64,000 nt of DNA, from NCBI GenBank assembly GCA_024663395.1, contig JANFAH010000036.1, positions 310,001-374,000 of the forward strand, in the 5' to 3' direction. This document shows positions 13,600-24,500 of the stretch, one piece after another (position 1 is the first letter of the stretch; every line of letters starts with the position of its first letter). The stretch is from Pisolithus tinctorius (lineage: Eukaryota; Basidiomycota; Agaricomycetes; Boletales; Pisolithaceae). A program made the translations under genes and the position numbers. Below the pieces are notes generated by a model. It was not told the origin of the DNA, ran no database searches, and was given only the letters and a program-made list of their open reading frames with translations.

Positions 13600-14100
13600 C
13601 ATGACACGTGCGTCACTAACATCTCCATCAGAATGGAGGTCCCAAAATCCAAAAGTTGGCTCCCTGGACCTTCATGACCAATTCTACCTTGCTATTGGAA
13701 ATGCGTTTGTAGTGTGTACGGGCATGCGCAACCCCTTCAATGACTCTCAGAAGTAAGTCCGTACAGCCATCTGCCCGAAATGTCCTCAAAACTGCCACAA
13801 CTTAACTAGTGATGCACGTTCGCGATGCACTGGTGCCACCTTACCCCCGATATCTTCCATTTCTATCTGTCGGATATTGTCAGTGTCAAACTTCTTGCGG
13901 TGTTAATCGCGGATGATTGGTGTGACGAGACAGTGTCTGAGCAGTATCTGAGGCTGATAGCTCATGGTTCTGATTTGTGGTAAGCTCTGACGGATTCGAG
14001 GATAGTTGGTTACGAACCCATTGCCCCACCATCAGCATTCGCAGCATGACAACGGCCATCCTGGTTTCATTGGACCAGGTTGGATGTGAGTACGATCTCG
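13600..14100 (+). CDS. Unrecognised possible exons
   Basis: Not recognised. A plus-strand exon reading MTRASLTSPSEWRSQNPK and LHDQFYLAIGNAFVV ends in a plausible GTAAGT donor at about 13755. A second open stretch at about 13822-13980 reads MHWCHLTPDIFHFYLSDIV with LLAVLIADDWCDE and ends at another GTAAGC. The chain of plausible splice sites suggests a real gene between its two neighbours, but I could not fix a start, a stop or a family. It could also be chance open frames. Confidence 0.25.
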
Positions 14101-14278
14101 AACGACTGCGTCGCGTTGTCCTCGAGTCTCTGAGTCACATACACCGCCCTCGCGCATGGCAAGGACCATGCGGAGCACACATGTTCGGACGGATCCACCT
14201 CAGGAGGACTGTCTTTACTGGTCTATATAAGCCTTCTCTACAGCTTCGCACCCCTCCTGCAAGCTTCGACAATCGAAA

Positions 14279-15072
14279 ATGCCAGTACACCGAGGAACCT
14301 ACACGTTCGTCAACCGTCAGAGCGGGACGGCTATGGAGATGAATACTACTGACCATTCGCTAATAGGTCAGTGTCTCCGCTTGCCATCTTGCTTGTTTCT
14401 GCTCTTATTTCTTACAACCACTATTATCCGTGTTTTTTTAATTACTTCAGGGATGCCCCCGAAAGAAAATGAAACGCAAAAGGTGGTGATCCGTGTTTAC
14501 TTTCCGGTCATGTTGTGTCGCTTATGCATTGCGAAAGTGGGAGATTAGCCCTTTAGGCGCTGGTCATTCTATTCGCAATCTCAAAAGTGGCAAATACCTC
14601 TCCGTGAAATCATTATCCAAAGACGCTCCCGTTGTCGCAAGTGACTACCCGGTTGCGTGGTTCATCAGAGAAGTCCGGGTTAACGAGGAGAACGCGGCAT
14701 TTTACGAGTATGAAGCTTTTTAAGTCCGTATTGACTGATGTCACTTAACTAGTATCCGTGGCATAGAATACGGTGGCCCATGACCGACATCATGCTTGAG
14801 CTGGCAGACTCCGGAAGCTCGACACCAAAGACCAAGGTTCGACACATCAGCAAGCCGTCGTCGGAAGTCATTGACACGTTGTCTAGATCCTCATCGCGGA
14901 GGGTCAACTACCCGCAGATAAACACCGGGCCAGATACTGGAGGGCGACTCGCGTTCGTCAGCCTTCATTCTACCAGCCCTCCTCGTCTGCAAATAACACC
15001 AATGGCTCCATGTTTAGCATTGCTGGTCTTGCCGGTAAGCCCACTTTTTTCGGCAAATTGTTCTCCTATTGA
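14279..15072 (+). CDS. Ricin-B-type (beta-trefoil) lectin-like small protein
   Basis: Resembles the small sugar-binding beta-trefoil proteins common in mushrooms. The ATG at 14279 gives MPVHRGTYTFVNRQSGTAME. After an intron ending in TTCAG comes GMPPKENETQK, and after a second intron comes WEISPLGAGHSIRNLKSGKY with PVVASDYPVAWFIREVRV. A third intron (donor GTATGA near 14711, acceptor CATAG near 14768) joins IRWPMTDIMLELADSG, matching the third trefoil lobe. The pattern G-x-Y...SGT..., NQKW-like and IRN...SGKYL repeats once per lobe. The 3' end is uncertain; 15072 is a stop in one plausible frame. It is a lectin fold only; nothing here shows it to be a toxin. Confidence 0.65.
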
Positions 15073-15440
15073 TCACCTTCGTGGGATGTAGAGAAGTGGA
15101 GGTTGATACTTCCGGCGAAACCCACGCCGACCACACAATCTTAAGCAAGTGTTCGCGCATATTACCTGTATCAAGTGGTATATGACTAGGAGAGCATCAA
15201 CTAGGTATATGCCACCTCGGCTACGAAGACTGTATAATGTAGTATATGAGTATACCCTGGTTTTGAATGACAACGCACGCATATGTACATACCACCCCAT
15301 GTAGTACCAGAAGCTGTACAGTAGTGTTGGACGATAGACCCAGATTTTCCATCGAGACTATCACATAAGACATAGTCATGTGAAAGACGCGTTACCAAAT
15401 CGCATTGGTGACGTGTTAGATCACCAACGCTCCGCAACCC
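15073..15440. other. Intergenic between convergent lectin and rhodanese genes
   Basis: About 370 bp with no supportable gene or repeat. Confidence 0.5.
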
Positions 15441-16451
15441 TTACTCAGTTTCCCAAGATATTTGGGAAAGTCCTTCTAATGTTGCCGTTTTACTCTCGGT
15501 CGAAGGAGCTTTAACTTGTCCAGGCAATCTGGCAGCCTTCCAAGCTTGGAAACCCCCTATGATATCCGTTGCATTCCACATACCAATCTCGTGCAGTGAT
15601 GCTGCAGCAAGTGACGACGCCCACCCGTCTTCGCAGTACACAATGACACGGAGGTCATACCTATCGGCAATGGCTAATTTGTCTTCACATCGCGGGTCGA
15701 ATCGGCGTTCCAGCATATTGCGTTCGATGATAAGGGATCCATGTATCCCCCCGGAGCGAGCACGCTCTGCAGCAGAACGAATGTCGACAAGGAAGGCGGG
15801 TATGGGATATGTAGGATCGTGGAGGATATCCCAGGCCTGTTGTGGAAGGACGCGTTGGAGTTTCGCTCGAGCTGCGTCGATGAGCTGAAGGGTGCTACGA
15901 GACCCTGGTGGTGGAACGAGTCGGTCGAGAGGTGCACGGACGGATTTATGAAGTACATCCCATAGTGCAGCGCTATCGTATGACGACGCCCCGATGTCTT
16001 CGATAGCAGCAGACATGAGGTCGCCATCATTTGTCAGAGACACGACTCGACCGAGAAACTTGGAGCTGGCGAGAAGCACAGCACTCTGGACGTCATCTGC
16101 GTCGCTTCCGGTGATGACCAGAGTGTTAGTATTGGTGAGTGATGATGGGGATGGGGCTCCCGTCGTAGCGAGGGCGAAAAGATGACGGGTAGGGAGACGG
16201 GCACGGATGATGTTGGAGACGTGACGCAAGAAGCGATCGTCGTCCCTCTTGGAGAAGGTAAAGTAAACAGATATCTTGACGCCGTCAACGATCTTGGCTT
16301 TCATGATAGCACGCAGTGCAATGCCATGGGCGACTTCATCGCGGACACTGTCAAGCGTCCGTAGCGAGACGATGCTGTCTGCAGACGATCGCAAGGCCAT
16401 TATCTTATCCTCAGCGTCGGAGGGGTGACTCGATGGCTCGGATGAAGGCAT
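15441..16451 (-). CDS. Rhodanese-domain protein with an uncharacterised N-terminal domain
   Basis: A single-exon gene of about 336 residues. The chosen ATG (16449-16451) gives MPSSEPSSHPSDAEDK. Residues about 210-320 form a rhodanese fold: PAFLVDIRSAAERARSGGIH, then the active-site loop VIVYCEDGWASS with its cysteine, then GGFQAWKAARLPG. Rhodaneses move sulfur or act as redox or phosphatase-like modules. The first 200 residues contain FSKRDDDRFLRHVSNIIRAR and NTLVITGSDADDVQSAVLLA with KFLGRVVSL. This region slightly resembles the DHHA1-type C-terminal domain of alanyl-tRNA synthetases, but I would not assign it. The intact frame and lack of introns argue for a working gene. Confidence 0.75.
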   Translation of the reverse strand: MPSSEPSSHPSDAEDKIMALRSSADSIVSLRTLDSVRDEVAHGIALRAIMKAKIVDGVKISVYFTFSKRDDDRFLRHVSNIIRARLPTRHLFALATTGAPSPSSLTNTNTLVITGSDADDVQSAVLLASSKFLGRVVSLTNDGDLMSAAIEDIGASSYDSAALWDVLHKSVRAPLDRLVPPPGSRSTLQLIDAARAKLQRVLPQQAWDILHDPTYPIPAFLVDIRSAAERARSGGIHGSLIIERNMLERRFDPRCEDKLAIADRYDLRVIVYCEDGWASSLAAASLHEIGMWNATDIIGGFQAWKAARLPGQVKAPSTESKTATLEGLSQISWETE

Positions 16452-17225
16452 TTCAAAAAGCAGGTGCACCTATTTGTTGTAATAGGGTAGGGTGTAGACC
16501 TCGCACATGTCGGCGTTTGGTTGCCGCATCACCGGCGGACCCTAACCCGAACCTAGGGTCCATCAAGTTCCTGGACGCCATCAGGCCAGGTCTGCAAACT
16601 CTTTGTCCTCAACGATCATACTGGACTGTTAAGTCCGATCACGTGCAATTTCCTTTTGGGGGGGGGGGGGGGGACTGGTTGCGTTGGGGTTCCTGCATTT
16701 TGTTGTATACATCATGTCAGATAACATCGTGCAGACAACCATGGACAGTGGCATGTGCCACTTGTGTATTGACACGGCTGGTGCCAGCGTTGTTGCTGCT
16801 ATCAGCCACAGGAATTTACTGTCGAGTCTGTGTACCCTAGAGGATCATTGTTGGTATGTCGCGCAGTGAGTTTGTGGAACAGTACCCCTTCCTGACGTTG
16901 AAGGATATTAAATCTATTGCAGCATTTTACAGAGTGGTTCTGCTTTGTCATCTGCGCTGTCAGGGGTGTGTCAATGCCCTCTGTGTTCATGAGTGTTCGG
17001 CTGCTTGTCTGTCGTTGTATGTGTTTCAACAGCTTAAAACTGCTCAGAGAGGGAGATGCCTCCTTCCTGCACATCATCGAAGATTGCTCGTACATTGTTC
17101 TCTAAGCATGAAAACATCCTCTCATAAATGACAGTTATATAATCTACCATCCCACATAGAGCATAAACGCATGCCCCGTAGACTTTTCCATTCGATATCG
17201 TCCCCCCCACAGTACTAATCTCTTA
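16452..17225. other. Intergenic with a G16 homopolymer
   Basis: No supportable gene. A run of 16 G residues lies at 16658-16673, about 200 bp upstream of the rhodanese start. Open frames here are short and unsupported. Confidence 0.5.
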
Positions 17226-17229
17226 TGTA

Positions 17230-17375
17230 CACTTGGACATGCACTCACCTGATAGACCGTAAATTTGGACTTGGACTCCCTCGATAGAATCCCATTAACT
17301 TGGACTTGCACTCACTCGATAGAATCCTGTAAACTTGAGCTCACACTCACTCGATAGAATCACCTGTAGAGTCGC
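17230..17375. repeat. Degenerate tandem repeat, unit about 35 bp
   Basis: TCGATAGAAT recurs at 17281, 17316 and 17351, exactly 35 bp apart, each preceded by a variant of CTTGGACTTGCACTCAC. A more diverged copy (CTGATAGACC) sits at 17249. About four units, placed just upstream of the LINE remnant. Confidence 0.75.
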
Positions 17376-17549
17376 TTGTAAATGTAAAGAACTACATCAC
17401 GTGCTTTCCCCAAATGCATCCAGGAGCGCCCGGAGGGCTTTGGTATACCATCCTATAAGTGCAGTGAGCTGCATATCATACATGTATATGTACAAAGCTG
17501 TGTCTGATGAACATCGTACACAAAACTAGTCACCTCGCTACCCAAGAGA

Positions 17550-17858
17550 CGATCCAGATTGTACATACAGTTAAGAACAGGACACATACCGCTCAACAAA
17601 TACCTGCATCGCTTCAAACAAAGTGACATGCCTATGTGCCTACAGTGCGGGGAAACCTCCCCTGAGGACATACACCACTTCCTGTTTCAATGCCCCAGAT
17701 ATGACAGAGAGCGGCACATACTCCGGCGTAACACACTAGGAAGAGACGCAACGTTGCTACCATACATCCTCTCCAACACGGCACAACCCCACCTACTCAA
17801 GTTCGTATCAGACACAAAAAGACTAGACAAAAAATGTCGCAAATTTCTTGGCACGTGA
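17550..17858 (+). pseudogene. Non-LTR (LINE) retrotransposon, C-terminal fragment
   Basis: The product QLRTGHIPLNKYLHRFKQSD is followed by CLQCGETSPEDIHHFLFQCP and a short tail ending FLGT. The C-x2-C...H-x3/4-H/C pattern is the zinc-binding C-terminus found after the reverse transcriptase and RNase H region of fungal LINEs. Everything upstream (endonuclease, RT) is absent, as expected of a 5'-truncated insertion. The following 100 bp may be its 3' untranslated end. Confidence 0.75.
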
Positions 17859-18707
17859 TAAGAACCTGATAATACCTGTTAAGGGTGGCTGTTCACAATC
17901 CCGTTATAAGCCATGCCAATGCCACCCATGTGTCATTGAAAGATTGCCAAAAATGGGTATTTGTACATAATATTTTACACATTTACACTATATCTTAGAA
18001 AAAATATCACGTATTTGCTATAATCTAGCCAAATCTGACCATTATAATGGCAAGTGGTTCATTACACATCCGTTTGCCAAAATCATATAATCTATGTTTT
18101 TTTTTGGAACCATACGATCGGTGTTCAAATTGTGCATGGAAAATCTTTTCCATCAATGATCAGCAATATATTATTAAAATTTGTACTAAGTATCCAAGAG
18201 GCAGCGTATCCCACAGACCTAGTTTAAATAATGAATAGATGCTCCCACCATCTCAATTGGGTATCGAGTATCGGGTATAGCACATAGGCTTTGGCCAAGT
18301 GTTGCCTGTATATTGTCGCCCAGTCTCTGTTGTATATTGGGGCTAGGACATACGTTGTATACTTACTGTAATGTATCCAGTTTATAGATACCCCGTAATA
18401 TGTCCTATCATTCTCAAGTTACTTAGGGTATGATTTTTGCTATGTAGGCTGGATGTTTTACGAAGTATACTGTGTATGACTCACTGATGTCTGGTTTGCA
18501 GGTGGGTGCTCCTTCAGTCGAGCCAGGTGACCCATACTTGGGGTATGATTTTCACTATATAGGCTAAATGATTTACAAAGCATACTGTGTGGCTCACTGA
18601 GGTCTGGTTGCAGGCGGCCACAGAAATAGTGATAGTGTCAAAACGATATATTCCCATTGTGTAGGATAATGCAGAATGGTAATGAGTGTGCAACGAAGGG
18701 ACTAAAT
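17859..18707. repeat. AT-rich spacer with a duplicated block of about 85 bp
   Basis: No gene. A block starting ACTTAGGGTATGATTTTTGC at 18421-18506 is repeated in diverged form at 18536-18617 (ACTTGGGGTATGATTTTCAC), sharing a TAGGCT...GCATACTGTGT...CTCACTGA...GTCTGG core. The two copies are about 115 bp apart. Confidence 0.65.
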
Positions 18708-20620
18708 CTACCACATGAGGCCCTGCTGGATGGTCATCTGCCACTGAGGATTCACAGCCAAAATCTTCGCCCCCCTCCTATTGCCAGGGCAGTCCACAAG
18801 GTCATCCTGAAAGATTTGAACAAAAATGCTGAGTAGATAGTGAGTAATGCTGCCCACTTGAAAAAAAAAGTATTTACCTGCTAACGGTTTTCTCAAAATC
18901 CTCCTTGGAAGCAGCATCCTTGCACACACTCTTGTGCAGGAGGTTGAGCATATAATCCACATAGTTCCAGAATTTGTTGCCGTTGAAATGGGCTGCCTTT
19001 CCACTTACAAGCCCGAAGCCTGAATCCATCTCATCAAGTTCATTGGCATCGCTACCGGGATTCTCCGAGTTGGGAGTGTCATCGGTGTCAGTGTCAACAG
19101 CCACTGAGTTGTCCAGTCCCAGGCTAGGGTCTCTGAGATCCGGATTGATGCTTGGTTCGGTAAGGGGCTCCTGGTTATCGTTGCCTTCGGAGGTGTTGTC
19201 TTCATTTGCATTGTCTTTGAAGAGTGTCCACTCCATGTCACTGATATTGATGTGAAGCTCCTGCTCAAGTTTTTTGCACATGTCTGATTTGAGGTTGGGA
19301 ATGAGACGGGGTGTGAAGCAGATGTCTAGTGTTGCCACTTTGTGGTCACTAGTTCCTATGAGGAAGAGATGGAGGCAACGACACTAAGTGCCACCACCAT
19401 CCCATTGTAAATACTTCAGCTCGGGGATGAACTTGGGTACTCACCAGGAACGCCATTCTGTTCCAGTGGGCAGCATCCACCTCCATCCCTGAACTAGAGC
19501 ATGCCAATACCTTAGAGACATTGATGATGCATGTTTTCTTCATGATTGAAATCATCAGCTGGTTTATCTGGTCAGATGTTGTATGAAGTCAGGCTGAATG
19601 AAGTTAACTCACCTGTGACTTGAGCTGGCTGCAGATCGTTGCGAGCAATTTGGTTACGATCCTACCCAGGGAGCCCCGAAGCTCCACATCATCAAATACC
19701 CCAGCAGGAATCTTGAATACATCCAAATGTTCGAAAATGAAATCCTGCACGGGAATCAGCGATAGAGTTACATCCAGGTTTCAGAATCCACCTACCATTA
19801 TGTGGTGTTGAGTATCCATAACATAGGCAGTAAGGTTGGGAGATAGTAGACAAGCCAGGAGACGGTTGTGCAGACCAAGCTAGAAGAGCGGCGTATAATT
19901 TAGACGTCTGTCATGATGATCATGGACTTACCTCGAAGTCCTTTGAGGATAGGGTGTCCTGTAGGGCTTGAAGCTGGTGGGTCTGGTTGCTGAGTTTGTA
20001 TTTGACAAGGGAAGCTTTCATATCTACGAGCATAAGGAAAAGATCTCCAGTCTATCCAAGTTGGTGAGGTTCAAGAGTATTTGTCAGAGCAAGAAAGACT
20101 CACCTCGATGAACTTGAGGAGGCTCTTGTCAGGGATTTGAAGGTCATCAGCGAGTTTCTTAGCATGAACTTTGAGCCGTTTAATGTGCTGTGGAGATAAG
20201 GAAGTCAGATCATTCCCATTGTCAGAGTTTGTGTCCCTTGGTCGACGTACACCGGCGCTGACTGACCCATCGACGGATGATGTATCTGAAGCAGCACATC
20301 GTAGAGAATAGCGAGTAGATCTCAAGGAAGGTTGAGTGGCCAGTGGCAGGTTACTGTAGTCTGAACCAGTCCTGCCAGGACCAGATAGGTTTGAAGTTAG
20401 TACTCCTCCAGGAAACGGTGTTGAACCTCGAGAACTTCCAACAGACGAATTAGAAACAGTCCGTTGGCTGGCAGATGAAAGGCGCCCAGCAGCAGTACGA
20501 GATCCACCATAAGAAGAGCCGGTTGTTGTTTGCAGCTGATAGTGTCAAAACATTGCGAACGTTCGAACGAGTGGCAACTCCGGATCTGAGGCTGGAGAAG
20601 CAGAATGGTGAGCAAGTGGT
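18708..20620 (-). CDS. Transposon-associated partner gene (family A), multi-exon
   Basis: A protein family I recall as highly repeated in agaricomycete genomes, with no known function. Minus-strand exons read in order: LKVHAKKLADDLQIPDKSLL, TGDLFLMLVDMKASLVKYKL, LGLHNRLLACLLSPNLTAYV, DFIFEHLDVFKIPAGVFDDV and ELRGSLGRIVTKLLATICSQ. They continue with GMEVDAAHWNRMAFL, an acidic linker, KFWNYVDYMLNLLHKSVCKD, and FVQIFQDDLVDCPGNRRG with IQQGLMW and TAG at 18708. Short introns separate the blocks. It follows the DDE-like transposase on the same strand and probably belongs to the same element. The 5' end may lie further upstream, in the low-complexity frame at 20682-21527. I saw no definite frame break, but splice joins were not all checked. 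Confidence 0.6.
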
Positions 20621-20681
20621 GTTTTCAATGGACTTGTATGTTGCTATTTGTTAGCACATGGTTCACACAAAATCAATAAAA

Positions 20682-21527
20682 TCACGAAGCACAGCTGCAA
20701 GCATGGGGAAATATGTTCATGTAGAGTAATAAGGTGGTTGGTTTGTATGGTAATTGTGAGGGGATAGGGTGCTGAAGGTACGACTGCTGCACTTCACAAT
20801 TTCGAGTAAAATAGGGACTATCCTGACTGGGCGTAATAATTCCTTGGGGTGGATAAGTACAGCTAAGATGATTGGATGTGGTGCTCATAAAATATGTCAG
20901 GGGGGGAGGTGGAGGATTCAAAGTATGGTGGTGAGCCGAGTGCATACCGTGTGATAACTGTGAATCAACTATACTCGTGGTTGGCAAGTAATAATTCCAT
21001 GGCTGGTGGATCTGTTCATGCCATTGCATGACTTGATGAGAATGGGATTCGGAACCCTGATTCCAGGGTGCATAAGTAGGTGGCATTGCAGCTACACCGT
21101 TTGATGTGAAACCGGGACCTGCAGTTCCTCTGGGGGGGGTGGCCAAGGATTGGGAATGGTAGTACCAGGGAGTGGGCATGGTATGGATAGGCGAAAACGG
21201 AGGCAGAGCTTGCAACAGAGATGGAGCTGGTGTGGCTGATGAGGTGGGGTGTGTCACTTGTTGTGAGGATTGGTTCAACTGAGATGGGGCTTCTGGTGCT
21301 GATGGAGCTGGCATGGCTGATGATGTGGGTTGCAAAGGTCCCTTCTGTTGCTTGTTTTGCTTTGGCTTGGGTATTGACCGATCAAAGGCAGGGGGGGCAT
21401 GGTCGGTACGCTTGGGCTTGTGGTCACTTCTTGTGGGGTTTGATTTGACTGGCGCTGTGCCTTTTTCTCTCGAACTTGCTGTGCTGCACGACTGCGGACC
21501 TTTTGGACACTCGCCGTTGGGACTCAA
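20682..21527 (-). CDS. Proline/serine/glutamine-rich open frame, likely N-terminal part of the family A gene
   Basis: An open frame of about 281 codons rich in Pro, Ser, Gln and His, with basic stretches such as PKPKQNKQQKGPLQP. The frame opens on TTG, so the true start or an upstream exon is unknown. Its place directly 5' of the family A exons suggests a disordered N-terminus joined by an intron near 20.6 kb. It could be a separate small gene. No domain is recognised. Confidence 0.35.
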   Translation of the reverse strand: MSPNGECPKGPQSCSTASSREKGTAPVKSNPTRSDHKPKRTDHAPPAFDRSIPKPKQNKQQKGPLQPTSSAMPAPSAPEAPSQLNQSSQQVTHPTSSATPAPSLLQALPPFSPIHTMPTPWYYHSQSLATPPRGTAGPGFTSNGVAAMPPTYAPWNQGSESHSHQVMQWHEQIHQPWNYYLPTTSIVDSQLSHGMHSAHHHTLNPPPPPLTYFMSTTSNHLSCTYPPQGIITPSQDSPYFTRNCEVQQSYLQHPIPSQLPYKPTTLLLYMNIFPHACSCAS

Positions 21528-24500
21528 AGCGGTGGTTCCAGTAAAGACAAAGGGAGTGCGGCGTGAATAAAAGCATAGTTATGAATGGAATATGTATTGA
21601 GAAGATACTTTCCAGTCAATTCATGTCTGATCACGGGCTTTGTTCGTGTCATAAGGACTCTTTCCTGTCGAGTGGTACGATGAATTATTTGTATGCACTT
21701 GGAATCAGCGCAGTTGTGCTGTAAATTGACACCACAAATGATGGCCTTATTACTCAAATCAGTGGTTAAGAAGGGAATCTGAATGGACACTTGGACTCAC
21801 CTCAGAGGCAACAACAACTTTTTCACTGCTCAAATCCAAGCATGGAAGGTGGAGGGAGGGTGCAGAGTGGGACTAAAAGTGAATAGCTAGAGAGCAATAT
21901 ATGAGACAACTCGACAGTAAGCATTGTCGATTAGGATCTTGACTACCCACCCAATGGTGAAACCGGTGGTTGAAGGGGGATACTTAAAAATGACATTTCT
22001 GTCGAGTTTGACTTTGTCACCGTGCTTGGAAATGAAAGCATCCCCTTGATAATACGCCGGTTTGTGCACCTGTGTCAACTGAGTGGCTGGGATTTTCGCA
22101 CATGCTGTTGTCTCCCAATCCACTGCATTTGAGAGCTGAGTCTTCGATTTCCTGCTAGTAGCTGGAACACGAAGAATTTGTCCAGTTGCTGGAGACAAAG
22201 GCTATCAGAAACGCTCAGACTGAATTTACGCTCGTACTTACCATTTGTCTCACAAGGGTCCTCATTGGACTTGATCCCAAGTAATTTTCCTTGTGCCGGG
22301 TGCTCGCAGAGAAAGCTCAAAATGAAAGGGCCAGCACAAACCCATTTCTGTAGTTCTTGCTCATACCAGTATCCACTGGTGATGACATGCTTGACAAGGT
22401 CGAGCTGCGCGAATCTACGACATGTATCTTGACTTGGGCCCTGCCAGCTGCTGTATATACATGAGAGCCTGAAGACACAGTTGAACGATTCATAACGCTT
22501 GGTGGAAAATGATTGCTGGTCCAAAACGGTGGATGTACACTGGGAGGTGAATGAGGAAATGAAACTTCGGCTTCGTTATGAGGATACTGGGAGCGCAGAT
22601 TGCTGTGACATTGAGGAAGTCTTCTATCGTCTGAGTGAGCCACGCCTATTGATTTCAACAAATCAATGAGTATGTCATTCGGTGCGTGAGGAATACTAAC
22701 CAGGTAAACTTCAATGTGATCGATCTTGTGTGCCAAAGGAGCACGACTAATTCTCCAAGAGTCATCCATCCATCTATCACAGTCTGCAGTATCAAGTCAT
22801 GGATAACGAATGGCATTACTTGCGCTAAGCTCTTGAAATGCTTCCCGATCAGTCCACCTTTGTAGTGACAAATATATTCTGGATTCAAACTTGGTGCATT
22901 GAGTGCGTCGTGGTTGATTGAATCCAGGTGACTTTGAAAGACGTCGAGCAATTTTGCCTTCTCGATAAGGTACACAGTCTGTCCCCAGAAGTACTTTACG
23001 ACACCAAGCAGAATCGTATGAAGAATCTCTGTTGGCATGTCCAAGTGTATATTCATACCTGAAGGACTATTAGTAATTGCATGAGAAGAGGTAAAATGCT
23101 GCCTCACCATTCATGCCTAAGAGTGGGTTTATCATGTCGTCCAGGTTCTTTCTGTTGAGAAGATCCTTGAGTTCCTTCTCCAAAGCGGCCTTGACCTTGC
23201 TCTCTTTCTTTGCGGGAACACTGGCACCTTGCTTGCGAAGCTTCTTGCCCATCTCAACAAGCATAGTTAAAATCCCAAGCAACAGCGAGTCATGAACTCC
23301 AGTCGTTGAAAGCGATGTTTTGACCTTTTCTGTTGCACCAGACAGCTTTGCATTCACGAACTGATTTTTGATTTCGTTCACCATTCCCTCTGGTGTGCAA
23401 AGGTTTCCTGACTGGCATGAGATATTAGTTTCGAACTCGAATCAAGAGGGAATATTTGCCTGTCCTTGAACAAGCTACAGTATCCCTGCTCACTCCTTGT
23501 GCTCCTTCGTTCCTCCAACATCACAAGTTCGACAAAAGCAGTTACAATTCAAACCACCCTGGCTACACTCCTCTGCCTGCATAGGATTGTCCCCTGCGTG
23601 AAATAATCTGTATGGAATCAACATCACTTCTTCATTGTCTCGACAGTCCCAAGCAATTATACCTGACTCAGCGGCACTCCTGAAGCAGAGATGTAATGAG
23701 ATGGCGAGAGTTTGTAGAGCATGAATGGGACTTACAGTATTGATTGCTTCATTCCATGCATCAATTCCATAGAGAAGCATGTGAGACGATGTGACGAACC
23801 ATACACAGAACTCTTGATCCAACATTTCATGTGGAAGGTTCGCATTTGACATGTATATCACATAATGCTTGTTCCACTGTTTGGAGATATTGCCAGACAC
23901 ATCATCCATAAAGATAACCAATGGGATGGCGTAGACCATCTGACCACCTGATTTCTTATGCCATGGGTTGGGTTCCAGCGATATGTACTTCTTCGATGAC
24001 TCGTCAACCCACATGTGAGTTCAGAATGATGGAAGGCGATATCCTCATATGATCTTCTGAATGCTGAGGTTGGTATGATCTCCTTTTCATCGCTGACAAT
24101 AAAACCAACCTATGATCGAACATGCCAGCATTTTTATCAACAACCACAGCACACACACCTCGATGCATCATCATAAAACTTACTTCAGTTCGTTCAGCAG
24201 CGCATCCAAGAGCAAAGAGCTCTTTCGTGTCTGCCAGCCTTCCACCAGAACCTGAGGCAACACTTGGCAATGCGAGGAAGAAGTGCTCGGTATAAAATAT
24301 GCTCCAGACGAATCTTGTAGTAGCTCATCGACATAATAAACGTTCCCGTTGACACGGACTGAGGGGGGATGGTCGTTCATGTAGTATCTTCTCCCCATGG
24401 AAAACTTGTGACATTCTGCTGCCACCGTCCTCTGGGAAGTCTTGCATTGCAAATCGTGTGAGGGTTTGCATATCCTAAGCCTGAACGTACATTTGTGTCA

